From: Pseudomonadota bacterium
GTDB lineage: Bacteria > Pseudomonadota > Alphaproteobacteria > Rhizobiales > Devosiaceae
NCBI GenBank assembly: GCA_023437755.1
Contig: JAEZFJ010000296.1
Coordinates: forward strand, 1 to 12,456
DNA: 12,456 nucleotides
Direction: 5' to 3'
The position numbers were made by a program, and so were the translations under genes. Every line of letters starts with the position of its first letter. The stretch's first letter is position 1. Under the pieces are notes generated by a model. The model was not told the DNA's origin. It did no database searches and was given only the letters and a program-made list of their open reading frames with translations. Shown here in pieces: positions 8,853-12,456 of this stretch.

Positions 8853-8867
8853 TGGGTCCATGACCCA
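8853..8867. promoter_or_regulatory. Inverted repeat in the divergent spacer
   Basis: TGGGTC and GACCCA flank the 3-nt loop CAT in the 117-bp spacer between the divergent genes starting at 8804 (minus) and 8922 (plus). It could be a hairpin or a dimeric protein-binding site. TAATTTAG at 8887-8894, one mismatch from the -7 consensus, may serve the plus-strand gene. Confidence 0.35.
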
Positions 8868-8921
8868 GCCTTGGGCGGCGATACGGTAATTTAGCCCGCT
8901 CCGATCCGCACAATTGCAGTC

Positions 8922-10676
8922 ATGACCTTTTTGCTCCGCGCACTCCTTTCCTTCCTGTCCCTCCTCCCTTTCACGCTCCTCGCGCAGCCAAAAGCGCAAC
9001 CCTGCTTCTTCTCGGAGGATTTCGAAAGTGATGAAGTGCCAGCAGGCTGGGATATGCCTTGGGTGTGGCGTACCACCACCGATGGTGAATTGCTTGATGA
9101 TGCAGTGCTTTCATGGCGGATAGGAAATGCGGCCACCGCCAACGCTGGCGATTTTTTCCCTGTGCCTGATGTGCTCCCAGGCAACCGCTTCATAATGGCC
9201 AATGATGATGCGCCGCCCTGCCCATGTGACCTGCAGGATGTGTGGTTGCGGATGCCCGTGATGGATCTGACCGGCCGCGAGAATGTATGGCTGGAGTTCC
9301 GTGCCTATCTCGATACCAGCTTTGGCGGTGGGCCTGCTACTGTACAGGTATCAGAAGATGGTACGGTCTGGAACAACGTCCACATTATCCCACCAGCCAA
9401 TGGCGGATGGGCCCGGGTTTCAGTGGACCTTTCTGAATATGATGATACGGCCAACCTGTGGATACGCTTCCAATGGACGGATAACGGGGCATGGGCCGCA
9501 GGGCTCGCCATTGATGATGTGTGCCTGCGTGAACGACTGGAACATGACCTGGCCTTGGAACGTGTATCCCTGCATGACCCTACAGCCGATCCCTTCGATG
9601 GCTCTGTACAAAGTCTTAGGTATACCATGCTGCCTTTGGGGCAAGCCGGCCCTTTGATCCTGGCTGCCGAAGTGGTGAACCTGGGCACAGCTCCTCTATC
9701 CAGCATAACAGCGGAATTCAATGTGACTTTGGATGGCATCGGGCAAGGAACATTCAACACCGGTTCAGATGAAATACTAGCACCGGGTGAAAGACGCCAG
9801 TTACTTGTAACAACGGATCTAACGCCGACTGCCACAGGCGAACTCGAGGTGACCGCTACAGCCATTGCCGCATCGGCCGAAGATGACCCTGCGGACAACA
9901 CGAGCAGTTCCACCATGATGATCACTGGACCCGGATGGGATGATCACTATTCCGCCATGGCCTTGGACAATGGCTCGTTGCAAGGTGCACTGGGGGGGAC
10001 CGAAATGTACATTCTTGGTAACCGGTTCGAACTCATCGCACCCGCGATCGCACACGGCATCACCGTTTTTGTGGCCGCGGGTTCTGAGGTGGGCGCAGAG
10101 ATAAGGGCGGTGCTTTTTGATGAGCAGTTCGCGGTGATCGACACCTCGGCACGGTACTTCCTGTCCCAGCAAGATCTGGAGAATGGCGCGGTGTATCTGT
10201 CGTACGTTGGGCTGGCCGAGCGACAACCAGGAGACGTATTCGCCGGAATACAGCGTTTGACCAGCGCGGGACCTTTACTTGTGGGCATTAGCGGTAACAC
10301 GGTTGTGGGCGGTTCCTTCCATATGCAAGGCATCACCTTCGACCTAAGCTATCCGGAAGTGGTTCCCATGGTGCGGTTGCATCTTTCGGAGTTCATGGTC
10401 GGGATCGATGGCGGGTCGGAGCAGCAGGCCTCATTCCACGTTTATCCGAACCCGGCGGCAGATGTCATCCATATTCAACTGAATGCCTTGACCACTACAC
10501 CAGGTGGCCGGATCACGCTGCATGATGCCATGGGCAGATCCGTGAAGGAGATCCCTTTCAATGGGCATGGTGCGTTGCGTATGGAGGTATCCGATCTGCC
10601 CAGCGGCAGTTACATGCTCCGGCTTTGGAATACTGAGGGCGTGTGGACGGAACGGGTGGTGATCCACTCTCGCTGA
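8922..10676 (+). CDS. T9SS cargo with jelly-roll and CARDB-like domains
   Basis: A 584-residue secreted protein. A signal peptide covers residues 1-21 (ending LLAQ). A choice-of-anchor-J/MAM-like jelly-roll follows at about 29-203, opening FSEDFESDEVPAGW, with VSEDGTVW (143-150) and closing LAIDDVCLRE (195-204). A CARDB-like region (about 209-335) has VVNLGTAPL and a dense NTSSSTMM strand. A third domain (about 343-455) has HGITVFVAAGSEVGAEI and DVFAGIQ. The end (505-584) is a type A T9SS sorting domain: FHVYPNPAAD, LHDAMGRSV, LPSGSYMLRLW. No catalytic motif is visible; binding, adhesion or matrix roles are possible. It is tandem with a paralogue 108 bp downstream and divergent from the FG-GAP gene. 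Confidence 0.92.
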   Translation: MTFLLRALLSFLSLLPFTLLAQPKAQPCFFSEDFESDEVPAGWDMPWVWRTTTDGELLDDAVLSWRIGNAATANAGDFFPVPDVLPGNRFIMANDDAPPCPCDLQDVWLRMPVMDLTGRENVWLEFRAYLDTSFGGGPATVQVSEDGTVWNNVHIIPPANGGWARVSVDLSEYDDTANLWIRFQWTDNGAWAAGLAIDDVCLRERLEHDLALERVSLHDPTADPFDGSVQSLRYTMLPLGQAGPLILAAEVVNLGTAPLSSITAEFNVTLDGIGQGTFNTGSDEILAPGERRQLLVTTDLTPTATGELEVTATAIAASAEDDPADNTSSSTMMITGPGWDDHYSAMALDNGSLQGALGGTEMYILGNRFELIAPAIAHGITVFVAAGSEVGAEIRAVLFDEQFAVIDTSARYFLSQQDLENGAVYLSYVGLAERQPGDVFAGIQRLTSAGPLLVGISGNTVVGGSFHMQGITFDLSYPEVVPMVRLHLSEFMVGIDGGSEQQASFHVYPNPAADVIHIQLNALTTTPGGRITLHDAMGRSVKEIPFNGHGALRMEVSDLPSGSYMLRLWNTEGVWTERVVIHSR

Positions 10677-10733
10677 ACCATGACCAAAGGCACTTCCGGG
10701 CCTGGTCCGAACAGTTGAAACATCCACGACCTG

Positions 10734-10764
10734 TTGGACGAATGGTGAAAGATGCCTAGCTTAG
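10734..10764 (+). promoter_or_regulatory. Candidate promoter of the second paralogue
   Basis: A TTG at 10734-10736, then 20 bp, then TAGCTTAG at 10757-10764 (one mismatch to TAnnTTTG), 20 bp before the ATG at 10785. The spacing equals that of the right TA promoter. The -7 box overlaps the hairpin at 10753-10767. Confidence 0.4.
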
Positions 10765-10767
10765 GCA
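10753..10767. promoter_or_regulatory. 6-bp stem inverted repeat before the second paralogue
   Basis: TGCCTA and TAGGCA flank the 3-nt loop GCT, 17 bp before the ATG at 10785. No T-run follows, so a terminator for the upstream gene is unlikely. Its overlap with the candidate -7 box makes an operator possible. Confidence 0.4.
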
Positions 10768-10784
10768 CCCCTAGAACACATCAC

Positions 10785-12456
10785 ATGAACCTACGATACC
10801 CCTTACTTACAAGCATTATCCTGGCAGGTGGCGTTATGGCCCAGTCTGTACAACAGGATGGAGTACTCCGTGTTCCATATTCACTGGAAAGCCTGCCCAC
10901 AAAACGGCAGGCCACGAATATGCCAGTCGGCCATCGTGCGGAAGGTGATACTATCTTCTATGAGGATTTCGCCAATGGTTTCAATGGCAACACGTCCTTT
11001 GGAGCATGGACCTTTGAAGGGACGAATGGCGATGTATGGCGCCATAGCATCTATGGACCCACGGGTGCCTATTCCAATACCACGCAGATCATCGGATCCA
11101 CTTCCGCTGCGAATGGTTTCATGATCTTCGCATCCGACTCCGCCAACACGAACTGGAGCGCGAATCCTCCGGTCATTGTTGGTACGCCCGTGAATTTGGA
11201 AGGTTCCCTGGTATCACCATTGCTGGACCTATCGGCCTATACCTATGTAAGTCTTCAATTTGAACAGCGCCTGCGCTGGTGCTGCGGGACCACCGATGCA
11301 CCACACCGGGTGGAAGTAAGCACCGATGGCGGTGCCACATGGACCGAGATCGCCAACACGGGCAATGCAACGGATGTGAATCAATTGAGTCCCACCCAGT
11401 TGCTGCAGTACAACATCAGTGATGCCATCGCGGCCGACCCCGCCAACGTGAAGATCCGTTTCCGCCACAATGCCGATGCCGCCACTTCGCATTATTTCTG
11501 GCAGATCGATGATGTTCTACTTTTCGAACTGCCTCAGTACGACATCCGCCTGGACTATGGATTTGTGTCCAACCTGGCCAATGCCATGGAGTACGGCCGC
11601 ATCCCCTTGGATCAATTCGAGAACAACAATGTGATCTATGTTGGTGGTGGTTACAACAACTTCGGATGGAACCAGGATCACACCAACATAGCTCTGGATG
11701 TGGAGGTGCGTGATGCTGGTGACAATGTGGTCGCTCAAACCACGGTGAACCCCACCCTTGAGAATGAGGAGCTGATCCCCGTCGCCCTCCCGGCAACAAC
11801 GCTGGCTCCCGGCCTTCATACGGTCGATTTCACCCTGTACAGCGACCAGGAACCTGTAGGTGGTCCTTTCTTTAGTAGCAACACGGTACCTACCCGCCAT
11901 TTCGAAGTGACCGCCGACCCCAATGCGGTCTACTCCCTTGATAATATCGACAATCACCCCGATGATCAGCTGGTGGTGGGTTCCATTGGTTCCAATTCCT
12001 TTGACAACAACCATGAGGGGATGATCGTGTTCACACAATACAATGTCTCCACCCCGCGGTATGTCCATGGATTGGATATTCGCATCGCACGTGGCACCAG
12101 TGGTACTACGGTTGGCACACAGATCAGCATAGCCCTATACGATAGTCTGGACATTTTCGCAGATACGGCCTCTTATACGCCGAACCTGACCAACCCGATC
12201 GCTGAGAGTTTGGATCTCTACGAGATCACACAACAGGATAGTCTCAATGGCATCATTTCCCTTGATTTCCCTGCACCTGTTCTTCTGGAGGACCATATCT
12301 ACTATGCCGGGGTGCAGTTGTACGGAAGCGAGACTTCGCGGGTGCGTATCCTGGATGATATGACCGTGCCACAACCAGGATGGGCAAGCTTGATGTACCT
12401 GCCTAATTCCCCAGCCGCAGGCAATCCCGCGAACCGGGTTTGGTCCAATGGAAATG
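10785..12456 (+). CDS. Secreted jelly-roll protein, paralogue of the upstream gene (3' end missing)
   Basis: An open frame of 557 codons that runs through the window end without a stop. The ATG at 10785 gives a signal peptide (MNLRYPLLTSIILAGGVMAQ). A jelly-roll follows at about 57-248: FYEDFANGFNG, VSTDGGATWTEI (178-189) and FWQIDDVLLFE (238-248), with an unusual WCCG at 165-168. A CARDB-like stretch (about 250-378) contains NIALDVEVRDAGDNVV and ends in RHFEVTADP. A third domain (about 380-525) contains HGLDIRIARG (428-437) and HIYYAGVQLYG (504-514), resembling HGITVFVAAG and GDVFAGIQ of the preceding protein. A C-terminal T9SS sorting domain is expected beyond the edge but not seen. Function is unknown. 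Confidence 0.9.
   Translation, partial: MNLRYPLLTSIILAGGVMAQSVQQDGVLRVPYSLESLPTKRQATNMPVGHRAEGDTIFYEDFANGFNGNTSFGAWTFEGTNGDVWRHSIYGPTGAYSNTTQIIGSTSAANGFMIFASDSANTNWSANPPVIVGTPVNLEGSLVSPLLDLSAYTYVSLQFEQRLRWCCGTTDAPHRVEVSTDGGATWTEIANTGNATDVNQLSPTQLLQYNISDAIAADPANVKIRFRHNADAATSHYFWQIDDVLLFELPQYDIRLDYGFVSNLANAMEYGRIPLDQFENNNVIYVGGGYNNFGWNQDHTNIALDVEVRDAGDNVVAQTTVNPTLENEELIPVALPATTLAPGLHTVDFTLYSDQEPVGGPFFSSNTVPTRHFEVTADPNAVYSLDNIDNHPDDQLVVGSIGSNSFDNNHEGMIVFTQYNVSTPRYVHGLDIRIARGTSGTTVGTQISIALYDSLDIFADTASYTPNLTNPIAESLDLYEITQQDSLNGIISLDFPAPVLLEDHIYYAGVQLYGSETSRVRILDDMTVPQPGWASLMYLPNSPAAGNPANRVWSNGN

Overview
The window looks like the chromosome of a high-GC member of the Bacteroidota, plausibly an uncultured Flavobacteriales-type lineage. 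Three large genes encode secreted proteins built like type IX secretion system (T9SS) cargo; two end visibly in T9SS sorting domains with the VFPNPA/VYPNPA signature. Several genes are preceded by the Bacteroidota -7 promoter box TAnnTTTG, and start codons mostly lack a clear Shine-Dalgarno sequence. No RNA gene, insertion sequence, integrase or CRISPR array is visible.

Positions 1-2187 (minus strand) hold a compact gene string. Read 5'->3' on the minus strand it runs: antitoxin, RelE/HigB-like toxin, UbiA-like membrane protein, and the N-terminal ~234 codons of kynureninase, which runs off the window edge. The genes overlap or nearly touch, so they could be one transcript led by the toxin-antitoxin (TA) pair.

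Positions 2188-3510 hold a repeat-rich spacer, a minus-strand secreted protein of unknown function, and a divergent, AT-richer gene for a two-helix membrane protein. Positions 3511-6381 encode the full-length glycine decarboxylase P protein (GcvP) of the glycine cleavage system. Its stop codon is also the first three bases of a five-copy 8-bp tandem repeat. A hairpin-rich spacer follows, then a second, unrelated TA operon (6657-7111) with a RelE/ParE toxin.

Positions 7119-12456 hold cell-surface or secreted proteins. One is a minus-strand FG-GAP/VCBS-type repeat protein with six Asp-rich calcium loops and a T9SS sorting domain. It is divergent from two tandem plus-strand paralogues that share a jelly-roll (choice-of-anchor-J-like) domain, a CARDB-like segment and a third domain. 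The last paralogue is cut by the window end.

The most unusual signals are non-coding. Both TA operons are preceded, in the same relative orientation, by related copies of an intergenic repeat and by an identical TATCTTTG box 5-6 bp before the antitoxin ATG. GATC is also strongly over-represented, at roughly eight times chance in the left 2 kb and only about 2-2.5 times in the right-hand secreted-protein genes. I see no complete novel defence or mobile system; the enzymes are well-known families.
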